A DNA stretch of 37,984 nt from Asparagopsis taxiformis. Taxonomy: Eukaryota; Rhodophyta; Florideophyceae; Bonnemaisoniales; Bonnemaisoniaceae. Location: the NCBI GenBank assembly GCA_030407315.1, contig JALQPE010000611.1:1-37984 (forward strand), written 5' to 3'. The position numbers and the translations under genes are program-made. The notes below the pieces were generated by a model. The model did no database searches. It saw nothing but the letters and a program-made list of their open reading frames with translations, and was not told the DNA's origin. Every line of letters begins with the position of its first letter. The stretch's first letter is position 1. Shown in pieces: positions 22,681 to 33,100 of the stretch.

Positions 22681-22933
22681 ACCCCAACACCCCGCAGCGT
22701 CTCCCCAATCCCCATAATATGCTTGTCGGCACTCCTCTCCGAATCACAATCCATTCTAAACCCGCACTCCGTACATTTCCACCTCCCCCTGTACCATCCC
22801 AAGATTCCATCCCCCCACAGAACACATCCTCATACCACAGAAGAATTTTCTTCCTCTCATACCTCATCCTTAAAACCTCCATCAGCTCCATGTAAATTTC
22901 GATGAAAATATTTTCTCTACTATGCAATCTCAA
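22554..22933 (-). pseudogene. possible TnpB/Fanzor-type zinc-ribbon fragment
   Basis: On the minus strand from about 22802 a frame reads WKCTECGFRMDCD followed by SERSADKHI. This resembles the second half of the OrfB zinc ribbon (W-x-C-x2-C-G, D-x-D, A-x-x-I) that carries the RuvC-III aspartate in TnpB and its eukaryotic relatives, the Fanzors. Upstream in another frame, 22933-22800 encodes a charged helical segment (MELMEVLRMRYERKK). Only one CxxC pair is visible, and no RuvC-I or RuvC-II motif was found; the upstream part may have been lost. The similarity is short, so the call is tentative, and a chance resemblance in purine-rich sequence is the main alternative. Confidence 0.22.
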
Positions 22934-23214
22934 ACATGTATGAGCCTATGCCTTTCCGCTTTGTCAACCCTGAATATTGGTACTCATGTATTCATAAAAT
23001 AGGGCCACCCACATCCCTATCCCGTTCTGCAAGCTTTACAAACCACTAGACGCATACTCCACAACTATACAACAAACACTACTCGCTATTTCAGACGACG
23101 CGGTACACAAGTAGCGTAGTGTCAACCTTCCGTGACGCCTTCCCTGATGCGTACAAGTGGGAAACACGTCTAGACGTATATCAGAACTGAGTGCGGGAAT
23201 TTTCGGCACAGGAG

Positions 23215-23460
23215 ATGCTGGGCCACCAAATTGATTTTTCGGAAATTTTAGAATTTCTGGGCTGGCCAGCAATGCAATCGAGCTGGACATCCACCGGACG
23301 TCCATTTCAGGTTGGTCGCGAGAGGGTGGGGCGGGACCATGATGAAACAAGGACCAAGACCTTTCCCTGACGTGTTGAGCCTGAAATCGACCCTTCGTGA
23401 GACGCGATTTTGGCTTACAGTTGGTGCTAATAGAAGCCAGTGATAGCCCCGATCGGGGCG
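23215..23460 (+). repeat. R1 repeat, partial copy (plus orientation)
   Basis: This copy contains the R1 second half: the segment from GAAATTTTAGAATTTC (about 23240) through CTGGCCAG, CATCCACCGGACGTCCATTT and the downstream spacer (GGGACCATGATGAAACAAGG). The first-half palindromes (CTCAAAAACATG stem and GTGCCGTACGGCAC) are missing, replaced by unrelated sequence. It is the leftmost R1 copy seen. Confidence 0.8.
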
Positions 23461-23960
23461 GCAGCCGGCTCCGGCTTACAGTTGGTGCTTACAGACGCCA
23501 GTGATAGCCCCCGATCGGGGCCGGCGGTCGGTTCCTGGGGCCGTTGTGGCCAAATTAGACACCCTGATTTGAATTAAAATTTGGGCTATTCTCAAAAACA
23601 TGCACATGTGAACATGTTTTTGAGATGGGGGTGTGCCGTACGGCACAATCGACCGCCCAAATCGTTGATTTTTGCAAGATTTTTTGTGCCCGAAATTTTA
23701 GAATTTCTGGGCTGGCCAGCAGTGCATCTGAGCTGGACATCCACCGGACGTCCATTTCAGGTTGGTCGTGTGCTGCCTACATCCACGCATTGCAGAAACT
23801 AAGCCAGCGGGTTCACTACTAATACAAAGTACACGGAATATGAGTAACGTGATAGGTGAGTAGTGTTTGTGTTGAGGGAGTAAGGCGGGACCATTATGAA
23901 ACACGGAAGAAGATGCGTACCTAGCATAACTTAGGCTTGAAGCCTGGAATCGACCCATCT
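23461..23960 (+). repeat. R1 repeat, complete copy (plus orientation)
   Basis: The ~500-bp unit runs from the GCTTACAG...GCCAGTGAT spacer through ACACCCTGATTTGAATT (23560), the 12-bp stem CTCAAAAACATG/CATGTTTTTGAG, GTGCCGTACGGCAC (23633-23646), CTGGCCAG and CCACCGGACGTCC (about 23751), then a spacer ending near 23960. A direct copy starts about 500 bp later. Confidence 0.88.
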
Positions 23961-24350
23961 TTCGGCGCCATTTAGCCTCACAGTTAGTGCTTACAGAAGC
24001 CAGTGATGACCCCGCTCGGGGCGGCGGTCGGTTCCTGGGGCCGTTGTGGCCAAATTAGACACCCTGATTTGAATTAAAATTTGGGCTATTCTCAAAAACA
24101 TGCACATGTGAACATGTTTTTGAGATGGGGGTGTGCCGTACGGCACAATCGACCGCCCAAATCGATGTTTTTTGCAATATTTTTTTGTGCCCGAAATTGT
24201 AGAATTTCTGGGCCGGCCAGGAATGCATCTGAGTTGGACATCCACCGGACGTCCATTTCAGGTGATCGTGTATCGTGCACGTCCAGCCATTACCAGAAGC
24301 AAGTTGGCGATGAAGCACGTATAAACCCAATTGTTCTGCTATTTCTAGCA
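23961..24350 (+). repeat. R1 repeat, copy next to the 3' end of gene A (plus orientation)
   Basis: The same module order has its central palindrome at 24133-24146; similarity fades after CATTTCAGG at about 24261. The repeat ends about 190-280 bp before the stop codon of gene A, so it forms the left border of the gene block. Confidence 0.88.
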
Positions 24351-24537
24351 TAGACCATCGAGTCTAGAGATGTGAGGGAATCGTCCTGGAATCATGCTCC
24401 AACCCACTAGGGAATGGACAATCTAGTTTGAAAGCATGGAACGGAAGTGCATTATAGTAGGTTCATAGATTGAAAGTGATAAAGGAGATGATTATATTCT
24501 CGATAATTGTTTGCTAAAGTAGTTGTTGTTAAGATAT

Positions 24538-27500
24538 CTAGCCGTCGGAAAACTGTTCTTCCTCTTCGTCCTCACTATGATAGTGAACTAGATATCCAGG
24601 TTGTCCCGGCAGAAGAGGCACTACCGGGGCCACACTCGGTGTGTGCATTACATCCTTGCGAGGTTCTGTCGTCTTCATCCGCATCATTCGGAGCTGCCCT
24701 GTCTTCGGCCTACCATCTTTCTTGACCGGGATGGGAACAACTGTCTTGTGGCGAACATTGACAGGTGCCGGTTGACTTTGCCTTGCAGACCGGCGCGGAG
24801 CATTGGCGATGACTTCTTCTTCGAATCCCAACCGCCTGATGAAACCAAACGAAACATTGTCGGGAATCGGATACGACGCATTCCTGAAATACGTGTGATA
24901 CCTCGTTGTCGTGTGTGACACAACTCTGTCGACATGCCCTGCCCCGGCATGTTGTACATGGCCGTGACCGATGAAGACTGAACGTGGCGGAACGATTACC
25001 TTCTTCAGCTTCATCGTCTTGGCGTACATATCTAATTCCAGCGCTTTGGAAAAGACGTACTTGTGGGACCCTGGACACACCCAGATAGGGAATGGGTCAT
25101 CTCCGTTGGCAATAACAAAGTAACCCGGAAGTTGATCTTTGCGGTCGCGAGGAGGAACAGGGAAATCATTGTGTGGGACCTGCCGAGGACACCCCTTTCC
25201 CGTTATCAAAAACCGTCCCCCAGATGCCGGCATGACAAGTTTTTCTCCCGGTAAACCGCACTCCTCCAGCCCTGTCAGCCGGACAAGGATTCCCAACCAC
25301 ACATCCAGCAGGGCTCGCCGCGTCACAAACTTGAACCGGTCGATATGCGTCTCATCGTTCTCGGCATAGTCAACCAGGCAGTGGCGCGTAGACGTGAAGC
25401 GAGCCCTCCCCTCATTCCGGTTCTTCTCGTCTGTTTCATCGTCCCCCGTATTGACAATGGGACTCCACAGCTGCCGGTTCCCAGGGTCCTTGTGCACCTG
25501 CTCCCCCTCCCACGTTCCCAAAAAGTACCGAAACAATTCCTGGTTAGGAATTTCTTCCATGAGACCCAAGTCAAATGGGAACTTGTCCGACGCATCTAGG
25601 TAGCTTACATCCGCGAAATTGTGCATCACCGTATACCCTCGCTCGTTGATTTCCGTTCGGCAATTGTGGAAGTACGCCATACCAGTGCCGGCCTCATACG
25701 AATCCTTCCAGCTTGTAGACATTCGCGCAACCTGAGCGAAGTCCAGCCTCGAGGGTAGAAACGTCGATGTAGGCTCACACATCGCCTTGGCAGCCATCTT
25801 CCACGCTGCGAAGAACATCGGATAGACGTGATCGATTTCGAATAGCACACGAGCCCGATGTTCTTCCGGAATATGCAGCCCCTCAAACACAGGGTCCATC
25901 GCCACTTGCTTCAAATACCTCACCTCTCTGCCCTCCTCATCGATTTCCACACTCTCCAATAACAACCTGAGCTCAATCGGGGGCAGACAGCCAACCCTCA
26001 CCGATGCGATGACATCCGCGGGACGCTGCGCCAGATGATGCCCTTCGGCTCGGTCTTCGAAATCGTCAGGAAGAGACGGCATACGGTCGTCGAAGAGGAG
26101 GTCGTCTTCAGAAGGAGAGTCACGAACGATGTAACCGTCTTCATCGACTTCCACTCCTTCCGGAACAGTGAATGTAATTGTCACTTCGCGGACCCCCTTG
26201 CTTTCGACTTGGCCCTCGTCTGCACCCTGTTTGTCTTCCTCGTCCGAAGCGGTATGGACAGATTCTTGGTTGGAGGGAGTCGCACCAGCACGTTGGTTAT
26301 CTTGGGGGACAATCTCAACGGCAGAATCGGGGGAACGGGCGGAGTCTTCGTCAACCTCATCACCGGAAGCAGTGGCTTGTTGTTGATCGGTGGGTTTATC
26401 AACAACGGCCTGCTCTTCTTCCCCGGCGGATTGTTGTACCACAACCGGCTCTTCTTCCTCGAGGCGTGTGCTCCCCGTCGAGCGAAGTCGCTGTGAACGG
26501 CGGCGGATGCCATGCGAAGCAGGCTCATGTTCGACATTCCGCTGCTTCTTGTGAGTGAGTCTCACATTGGCAGCAGAAGGGCGGCGTTTGCGTCGAGCCT
26601 TAGTCTTCTTCTTCAATGTCGGATTGAAAAACTCTTTCAAGTTCGTTTCCAAATCCTGTAAACGCGTGGTTCTCCGTCGCATTCGAACCTCACTGCTCCG
26701 GTCGTCCCCTCTATACATTGCAATGGCATTGGTGAGATGCCATTGCAACTCCTTCGGCTGCTTAACCGACCCAATTGCCATCTCTGTGCTCAGAAATGAC
26801 TTGCGCATAATACTCTTTGGGCGCCCAAACGCAGCGTACAGAGAATTTGCTATTGCAGTCACGCGACGGACGTATGTATAAAAGTCGTTCACGTCAAAGC
26901 GTCCATCCGGACGTCCGCCATGAGCAGGGTTCAAGTACTCCGAAAGACCACGCAAGACGAAGACAAAGTTTTCTTCCAGCAACTCGCGCACTATCTTGTG
27001 GTCCAGGTGCGTTATCCCAATCTCGTTGCGGCGCTCGGAATTGTTCAGCTCACGCAACACGTCGTCGAGAACAGGATGCTTCAGCGTTGCTATAGCCAAA
27101 CGCGTCCACCGCCGAGCCGTGTTCGTCGAATTCATCATCCCCATGAACTGCGCCTCGAACAATGTTCGGATGACATCAGACTCACGCAAGTCGCCAGCGT
27201 TTTCCACGTTGTTTGCAACAGCAATCGTACGGATGAACTGCTGGATGGACGACAAGATTCGAACCAGGGAGCGCTCCGTCAGTTGCGTCCCAGTCGTATG
27301 GTTCGACTCTGCACTCTTGTGGATGATCTCATGAGGCTGGAGATCACTGTCGTCCTTGCGGCGAAGGTAGTACACATCCAGAGGCTGAGTAACCCAGCGC
27401 AAGCGGTTTGCCTCCTGTGGCAGCTTGGTTCTGTGCATACGGGTGAGGCGCGTGAAGTCATCCGCAATGCTATGCATAGCATTGAGACGATGCAGTCCGT

Positions 27501-28470
27501 CGATCACGGTCACGTTCGCATTGGCATGGAATTTGCCATTCTGGAACAGACGCGTGTCGGCGGACAAATGCGTGTTCTGCGACCTCAGCACCGTCACAGT
27601 GATACGCGAAGAGCTCACATACCCCACCGCCAACATATTGTTGCGCAGGTCCTCCACGTGGTCTTCTTTGACATCGCGAAGGGTCACGGCCGGTTCCACT
27701 AGCTGCCTCACCAACACAGTCGCTCCTTCTCCGACGTAATCCGACGTCACAAACTTGGGCACCATAATTTGCGTCCCCTGCTGCTCACGAATGCTTTCCG
27801 CCACCTCCGGTTCGTCGTCCACCTCGGTTACGTCCTGCGTAGTAGCTTCGGTGACGTTGGAGCGAGCAGGGTGCTTCGTGCCTCCACTGGAGGCTCTGGC
27901 AGAGCGAGCAGGGCGCTTCGTGCCTCCCGAAACCGGGACGGAGCGTGCTGGATGCTTCGTACCCCCCGAACCAGTGATTTCGCCTGCTGGACCGGTACTG
28001 GGCATCCGTCCCGAGCTGGCCTGGTTCGTCGCTGCGTTGAAGTTTGACGCTGCAGCAGGGGTACGAATGTCGCTAGAGCCATCCTCCGCAGCGGGGCGCA
28101 TCATCCGAGTATCCCAAGGGTAAAACGCCGCGGCGTATGCTCCACCCATCGTCTCCGGCGGTCCCTCGGCGCCATCAAACATGTACGGGAACGGGAGGTC
28201 CTTGAACTTGTCCTTAGTCGCAATGTTGCGCACGACGATATAGTCGGCCTCGTCGGTTTCCGGCAGCTTGTGGTTGTGCAGCGTGCGCGGAAGGCCAACA
28301 TCGCCACCAGCAGTGCTCACCGAAGCCGTCCCAATATGCACAGCCGCACCGTCCACGTCCGCAAACAAGTCGACATCGACGCCGCGCTTGAGTCCGCGCG
28401 ACTCCGCTGACGCGCTCACTTGATCGCCGCAAACCGTTGAAAACAAACTGCTGAAATGCGTATCCGCCAT
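24538..28470 (-). CDS. gene A: ParB/DGQHR-like plus 2OG-Fe(II) dioxygenase fusion protein
   Basis: This is a single intact ORF of 1310 aa. I chose the ATG at 28470, in a strong Kozak-like AACAACCATGG, over an in-frame Met 61 codons upstream. Residues 168-204 hold three SGGTKHPARS-like basic repeats. Residues 250-345 resemble a ParB/DGQHR fold: DHVEDLRNNMLAVG, then VTVIDGLHRLNAM (321-332), the IDGxHRLxA box of ParB-type domains. A helical region (390-560) and Lys/Arg-rich (593-665) and Glu/Asp-rich (671-810) linkers follow. The C-terminal domain (about 850-1215) looks like a PhyH-family 2-oxoglutarate/Fe(II) dioxygenase: H1100-N-D1102 as HxD, VCPGSHK (1131-1137), distal His in HVQHAGAGH (most likely H1174) and R1190 in TTTRYHTYF as 2OG anchor. 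The substrate is unknown; DNA bases, histones or small molecules are possible. It lies between direct R1 copies and is divergent from gene C. Confidence 0.85.
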   Translation of the reverse strand: MADTHFSSLFSTVCGDQVSASAESRGLKRGVDVDLFADVDGAAVHIGTASVSTAGGDVGLPRTLHNHKLPETDEADYIVVRNIATKDKFKDLPFPYMFDGAEGPPETMGGAYAAAFYPWDTRMMRPAAEDGSSDIRTPAAASNFNAATNQASSGRMPSTGPAGEITGSGGTKHPARSVPVSGGTKRPARSARASSGGTKHPARSNVTEATTQDVTEVDDEPEVAESIREQQGTQIMVPKFVTSDYVGEGATVLVRQLVEPAVTLRDVKEDHVEDLRNNMLAVGYVSSSRITVTVLRSQNTHLSADTRLFQNGKFHANANVTVIDGLHRLNAMHSIADDFTRLTRMHRTKLPQEANRLRWVTQPLDVYYLRRKDDSDLQPHEIIHKSAESNHTTGTQLTERSLVRILSSIQQFIRTIAVANNVENAGDLRESDVIRTLFEAQFMGMMNSTNTARRWTRLAIATLKHPVLDDVLRELNNSERRNEIGITHLDHKIVRELLEENFVFVLRGLSEYLNPAHGGRPDGRFDVNDFYTYVRRVTAIANSLYAAFGRPKSIMRKSFLSTEMAIGSVKQPKELQWHLTNAIAMYRGDDRSSEVRMRRRTTRLQDLETNLKEFFNPTLKKKTKARRKRRPSAANVRLTHKKQRNVEHEPASHGIRRRSQRLRSTGSTRLEEEEPVVVQQSAGEEEQAVVDKPTDQQQATASGDEVDEDSARSPDSAVEIVPQDNQRAGATPSNQESVHTASDEEDKQGADEGQVESKGVREVTITFTVPEGVEVDEDGYIVRDSPSEDDLLFDDRMPSLPDDFEDRAEGHHLAQRPADVIASVRVGCLPPIELRLLLESVEIDEEGREVRYLKQVAMDPVFEGLHIPEEHRARVLFEIDHVYPMFFAAWKMAAKAMCEPTSTFLPSRLDFAQVARMSTSWKDSYEAGTGMAYFHNCRTEINERGYTVMHNFADVSYLDASDKFPFDLGLMEEIPNQELFRYFLGTWEGEQVHKDPGNRQLWSPIVNTGDDETDEKNRNEGRARFTSTRHCLVDYAENDETHIDRFKFVTRRALLDVWLGILVRLTGLEECGLPGEKLVMPASGGRFLITGKGCPRQVPHNDFPVPPRDRKDQLPGYFVIANGDDPFPIWVCPGSHKYVFSKALELDMYAKTMKLKKVIVPPRSVFIGHGHVQHAGAGHVDRVVSHTTTRYHTYFRNASYPIPDNVSFGFIRRLGFEEEVIANAPRRSARQSQPAPVNVRHKTVVPIPVKKDGRPKTGQLRMMRMKTTEPRKDVMHTPSVAPVVPLLPGQPGYLVHYHSEDEEEEQFSDG
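27845..27985 (-). repeat. threefold in-gene repeat encoding SGGTKHPARS-like units
   Basis: Three copies of a roughly 30-60 bp unit containing GGGTGCTTCGTGCC lie within gene A and encode basic G-G-T-K-H/R-P-A-R-S peptides (residues about 168-204). Such short Gly/Pro/Arg-Lys repeats can bind DNA minor groove loosely, as AT-hooks do, but they lack the G-R-P core. The unit probably expanded by slippage. Confidence 0.75.
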
Positions 28471-28727
28471 GGTTGTTGAGTTGGAAAGGAAAAGAGATGG
28501 TTGACGTTGACGTATTCGAGTGATGTGGATGGTATGTTTCACGTTAAGTTGAAGAATGGTCGTGAACGCCAATCGCTGGAAATAATAACACAATACAACC
28601 GAAATTTTGTTAGGTACACACCTATCGTGACCGCTGGAATGCAAGACAGGCAATCGAGATGTGAGTGTCCGTTCAGAACGGGCCCGAGTCGGGCTCTCGA
28701 AACCTGACGAGGTGGCGTGAAGCAGGC
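28470..28727. promoter_or_regulatory. 5' flank of gene A, between its start codon and the inverted-repeat module
   Basis: The flank is about 260 bp and holds no ORF of its own. On the minus strand it is pyrimidine-rich just upstream of the ATG (CATCTCTTTTCCTTTCC). No clear TATA box was found. It presumably contains the promoter of gene A; the outer sequence shows weak inverted similarity to the 5' flank of gene C (AGGCAGT then TAATG at matched spacing). Confidence 0.4.
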
Positions 28728-29020
28728 AGTGTCCTTGATGTGTAATGTGTTAAAATTACAGCTGTCAAGCTAGGCGGCTTTTGGGGCGGCTGCGAGCACC
28801 CCTTTATCCGGGGAACACCCTGATTTGAGTTAAAATTTGGGCTATTCTCAAAAACATGCACATGTGAACATGTTTTTGAGATGGGGGTGTGCCGTACGGC
28901 ACAATCGACCCGCCCAAATCGTTGATTTTTGCAAGATTTTTTGTGCCCGAAATTTTAGAATTTCTGGGCTGGCCAGCAGTGCATCTGAGATGGACATCCA
29001 CCGGACGTCCATTTCAGGTT
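28728..29020 (+). repeat. left inverted-repeat arm of the gene B module, with R1 copy
   Basis: AATTACAGCTGTCAAGCTAG (28754-28773) is matched in reverse complement by 35524-35543 with one mismatch. Both arms continue inwards with GCGAGCACCCC, then CCTGATTTGA and R1. Weaker matching extends outwards to about 28728. The R1 central palindrome is at 28889-28902. No target-site duplication could be identified next to the arms. Confidence 0.8.
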
Positions 29021-29318
29021 GGTCGTGTGCTGCCTACATCCACGCATTGCAGCAACTAAGCAGGCGGGTTCACTACTAATATAAAGTGCACGGAATATGA
29101 GTAACGTGATGGGTGAGTAGTGTTTCTGTTGAGGGAGTAAGGCGGGACCATGATGAAACACGGAAGAAGATTTCTCCCTAGCATAACTTAGGCTTGAAGC
29201 CTGCAATCGGCCCATCTTCCGGCGCCATTTAGCCTCACAGTTAGTGCTTACAGAAGCCAGTGATGACCCCGCTCGGGGCGGCGGCCGGTTCCTGGGGCCG
29301 TTGTGGCCAAATTAGACA
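29021..29318 (+). repeat. R1 spacer segment, long form (plus orientation)
   Basis: This is the same ~300-bp spacer as at 23760-24050 (GTGCTGCCTACATCCACGC, later GGCTTGAAGCCTG and GCCAGTGATGACCCCGCTC). It separates two R1 cores by about 500 bp. Its near identity to the copy left of gene A suggests recent duplication. Confidence 0.8.
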
Positions 29319-29702
29319 CCCTGATTTGAATTAAAATTTGGGCTATTCTCAAAAACATGCACATGTGAACATGTTTTTGAAATGGGGGTGTGCCGTACGG
29401 CACAAACGACCCGCTGAAATCGTTGATTTTTTACAATTTTTTTGTGCCCGAAATTTTAGAATTTCCGGGCTGGCCAGCAGTGCAATCGAGCTGGACATCC
29501 ACCGGACGTGCATTTCAGGTTGGTCGTGAGAGAGTGGGGTGGGACCATGATGGAACAAGGACCAAGACCTGTCCCTGGCGTATTGAGCCTGAAATTGACC
29601 CTTTGTCAGACGCCATTTAGCCTTACAGTTAGTGCTTACAGAAGCCAGTGACAACCCCACTCGGGGCGGCGGTCGGTTCCTGGGGCCGTTGTGGCCAAAT
29701 TA
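29319..29702 (+). repeat. R1 repeat with short spacer (plus orientation)
   Basis: The central palindrome lies at 29390-29403. The downstream spacer is the short type (GGGACCATGATGGAACAAGG, then GCCTGAAATTGACCC), giving a unit of about 388 bp. The same spacer occurs reversed at 35105-35300. Confidence 0.85.
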
Positions 29703-29930
29703 GACACCCTGATTTGAATTAAAATTTGGGCTATTCTCAAAAACATGCACATGTGAACATGTTTTTGAGATGGGGGTGTGCCGTACGGCACAATCGACCC
29801 GCTGAAATCGATGTTTTTTGCAATATTTTTTCTGCCCTGAATTGTAGAATTTCTGGGCTGGACAGCAATGCAACTGAGCTGGACATCCACCGGGCGTCCA
29901 TTTCAACTTGGTCTTGTATTTTGCATCTGC
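29703..29930 (+). repeat. R1 repeat, innermost left copy (plus orientation)
   Basis: The central palindrome lies at 29778-29791. The copy is more diverged near its end (CTGGACAG in place of CTGGCCAG; GGGCGTCC in place of GGACGTCC). It ends about 200 bp before the stop codon of gene B. Confidence 0.82.
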
Positions 29931-30133
29931 ACGCATAACAGCAACCAAGCAGTCAGGTTCACTGCTCGGACGAAGTGCACCTAGAGTGTGAACGATTGGT
30001 TTTTGACAGGCGAGTACTGCCGAATAGGTTTCACCCTGGACTAATGGTGGCTGGACATTCTGCATTATATGATATACTTCAACTCTGGAACGTAGCTTTA
30101 TTTGTAGTCGAAATGAAAACATCTTTCGTGACC

Positions 30134-33100
30134 CTAATTCCATGCTCTAAACGCTGTCCCATAATGAACGTAGAGCTCCTGCCCCGGACGGATATCGCGG
30201 ATTGCACGTACTACAATGATCTTCGGATTTTCTAGGTCCTTCGCCTTGAGCTTCTTCCCCGTCGAACCGCTGCTGTAGTTCTCGACAAACTCGACGTTGG
30301 CCATCCGCCTGGTGTCTTCCGCCGGAGTGTCCTCACCTCGCAAATACCGCGGGTCGTTGATGAACTGCGCCGAACAGAACGGAGCCGGAACAATCCAAAT
30401 TGGATGCTCGATGTTTTCGTCGTCCTCCGCTGTTGCATACAGCTTGATAGCATACATCAAGAATGTTTCCTTCGTTATCGCCATGTGACCCTCTCCGTAC
30501 GCGAACCTCATCGACTCCTTGCTCATATCAGAGTACACAACAGTTCCGTAGTATGCACATACTTCGTCACCAACATTAAATGTCTGTTCAGCGAAGAGCC
30601 CTCTTCCTGCATTTGGATGCTTAATCAGCGATGGTCGAACGCTCAATTTTTTCGCAACACAATCGTGTGCCCGCATCACGCGAGGGTTTTCAGTTTGCAA
30701 CCAGCGGCGCAGGGAAGGTGGCCAATAATGTACCGGTTTCTCCATGTGCTCGCGCGACGCAATCGACTCTGGGCACAGCTGCCAGAGGTACTGCCGAATA
30801 TATTTCGGGAACCTCTGGTACAGGGGAAGGCCAGGTGGGGGTTCGATGATCCTGCGTTCCCTCTGCGTACGCATCGTGACAGAGGGGGACGCCAAGAACT
30901 TCTCAGCACTCTGTTTCGCTTCTGTCGTGACCCTCATGTCAGTGTTGTTTGAAAGAATTACACGTGACATGACTGCACACAGCTTTGGAAGCGATCGTAC
31001 CACACACAATTTGTCCATGTCACTGCCGACGAAAACACGGTGCTCAGGCAAGCTCATAGCTGCTTTTCCCGTTGCGAAAGTGCCAGAGAATGGATCGACA
31101 ACAATATCACCAGGCTGTGAATGCTGGCTGATCAACTCCATCATGAGAGCGACGCTCTTCTGCTCTGCACGAACTCTGACCGTAGCACCGGTTGTGCTCC
31201 TTGTTCGCCACACCATCTCATTCGAATCGATGGCGGGCATATTGATGGTGACGTTGCACCACGCCGGGTACGTGCCGTCCATGTATCCGTGGTTCCTATA
31301 GGCCACCATCTCGCTTCCGGTCTTGAACGGAACACCTCGCTTCCAGAAGTGGATAGCGACCTCTGCCATGTTCATGCGTTGGTACCTCTTCCGCCCCGGC
31401 ATTTGATAGAGGTGCCCAGGTAGTCGGACAAACAACAGAGGTACCTCGTCAACGAAGAAAACTGAATTCCGAACGACGTCCTCCTCCTCCTCGTCCTCCT
31501 CCTCATCCGCACTTTCTTCGCCACTGTGCTGCGATGCTTCGGAGTCCGAATTCATGGACGTAACCTCTTCTTCATCCGACCCGTCATCACTGGCAGCAGT
31601 ATCGGTTGGGCCTTCTGACTGCGGTCCTTTGTACGTTTCCAAGTAATGGAACCATTCGTAGAACTGCAAAACCGAGCAGAACACGATGCCGTGGCCACCG
31701 GGGCGCAACAGCTCGTCAAACACTTCGATGCTAGCCTGCATATCTTCTGCAGTTAGCCTGTCGTACGAAGAGTTGGAATCGTTCCTCTTACGACGAACAT
31801 TGTAGGGCGGATCAGTCAGAATGAGCTGAACGTTGCCCGTGATGGGCACGTGTTCTCGGCTCTCGTCGGCACTGACCAAATCTTCGAAAGGGACGTCGTA
31901 CACCCGGCAATACTGACTCATTTTCGAAAGAAAGTCCTTTGCGAGAGCCTGCCCTTCACTTTCCTGCTCTTCTGTCGCATGGGGTGACGGTGACGGGGGA
32001 GACGGCCCTTGGGCAGTAAGACTGGTCCTCCCAGGTCCAAGTTGAAGCCTGGTTGTGTGTCTTGTCGACGGAACCAAACCTCTCCCTCCTGTGTTGCGAC
32101 GAGTGGGAGTGTCATCAACCGGCTTGGGGACCTTTTCTGCGTCCGCGGCTTGTGGTGCCGGGCGGAGGACAGCCATAACGTCTTCGTCGAGGGTGTCAAA
32201 ATACGCTGGCAGCTTGTCCGGATTTCCGCTTGAGAAGTATATTTCCAGTGCCCCCCAGCGGTCGGACTCCGGCCAGGTGTACAGGTCCGGGTTGACGATA
32301 AGAAACTGCAACCGGTCGAAGAACTTCCTCACAAGGTCCCTAAATGCACTGTGCTGCGCACTGGTTCTTGTCTCTACTTTTCCACCATATCCATCAGGAT
32401 GAGATAGGGGAGCTTTGTTGTGGTAGAGATCTAGCTTCTGCTCCATCGGTGCGAATAGACCTTCATCGAGCACGTCAAACCAATGCTCACTGCTGTCGAA
32501 AATGATGTACGGCGCCATCAACTCTTCGAAGCTGGAAAACTTTGCGGCGTAGGCCACATCGGTCCAAGCATGGTATAAAACTTGAACCACGTAACAAGCT
32601 CGATTAGTGCTTTTCCGATGGGCTGGGACGCGTGCGGCTTCGTTCCCCTCTTCGGCCGCATCTCCTATTCGGCGACGCGGCAGGTTCTTGTTGTGATTTC
32701 GGATGATAGACAACGCTTGGAAATACATCAATACCTCGAACGTTTCCGGTGGAGCAAGAACGAAGGCGCTTGGTTCCCCGCGCTGCGGCGCCTGTAGTGG
32801 CGAAGGAAGCATGTTACATCCAATAAGGAAGGTCTGCGGCACGATCCCAGAAAGGATGCAGTGCTCAACCCATTGCCCGATACGCTCATCCTGTCTTGAA
32901 AACTCGGCAATGGGTAATGCCAGACGAACAATCTGCTTGGCTCGCTCAACGTTCATCTCTGCCATGACGATTTCGGCAACATCCGCCTCGACTCCAGCAT
33001 TCTTCGAACGACCGCTGAAGGACATGCTGAGTCGACCTTGCAGCGCCACAAATTGTTCTTCCGTGCCCTGCGCAACCCAAGCGCCAAGGTCCGCGTATGT

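Noticed and set aside
26035..27739. Plus-strand ORFs of 100-260 codons inside gene A
   Set aside because: They lie antisense to the intact 1310-aa ORF with recognisable domains and are frame shadows.
28471..28653. Upstream 61-codon extension of gene A
   Set aside because: The ATG at 28470 has a strong Kozak-like context and the upstream residues look like translated leader sequence.
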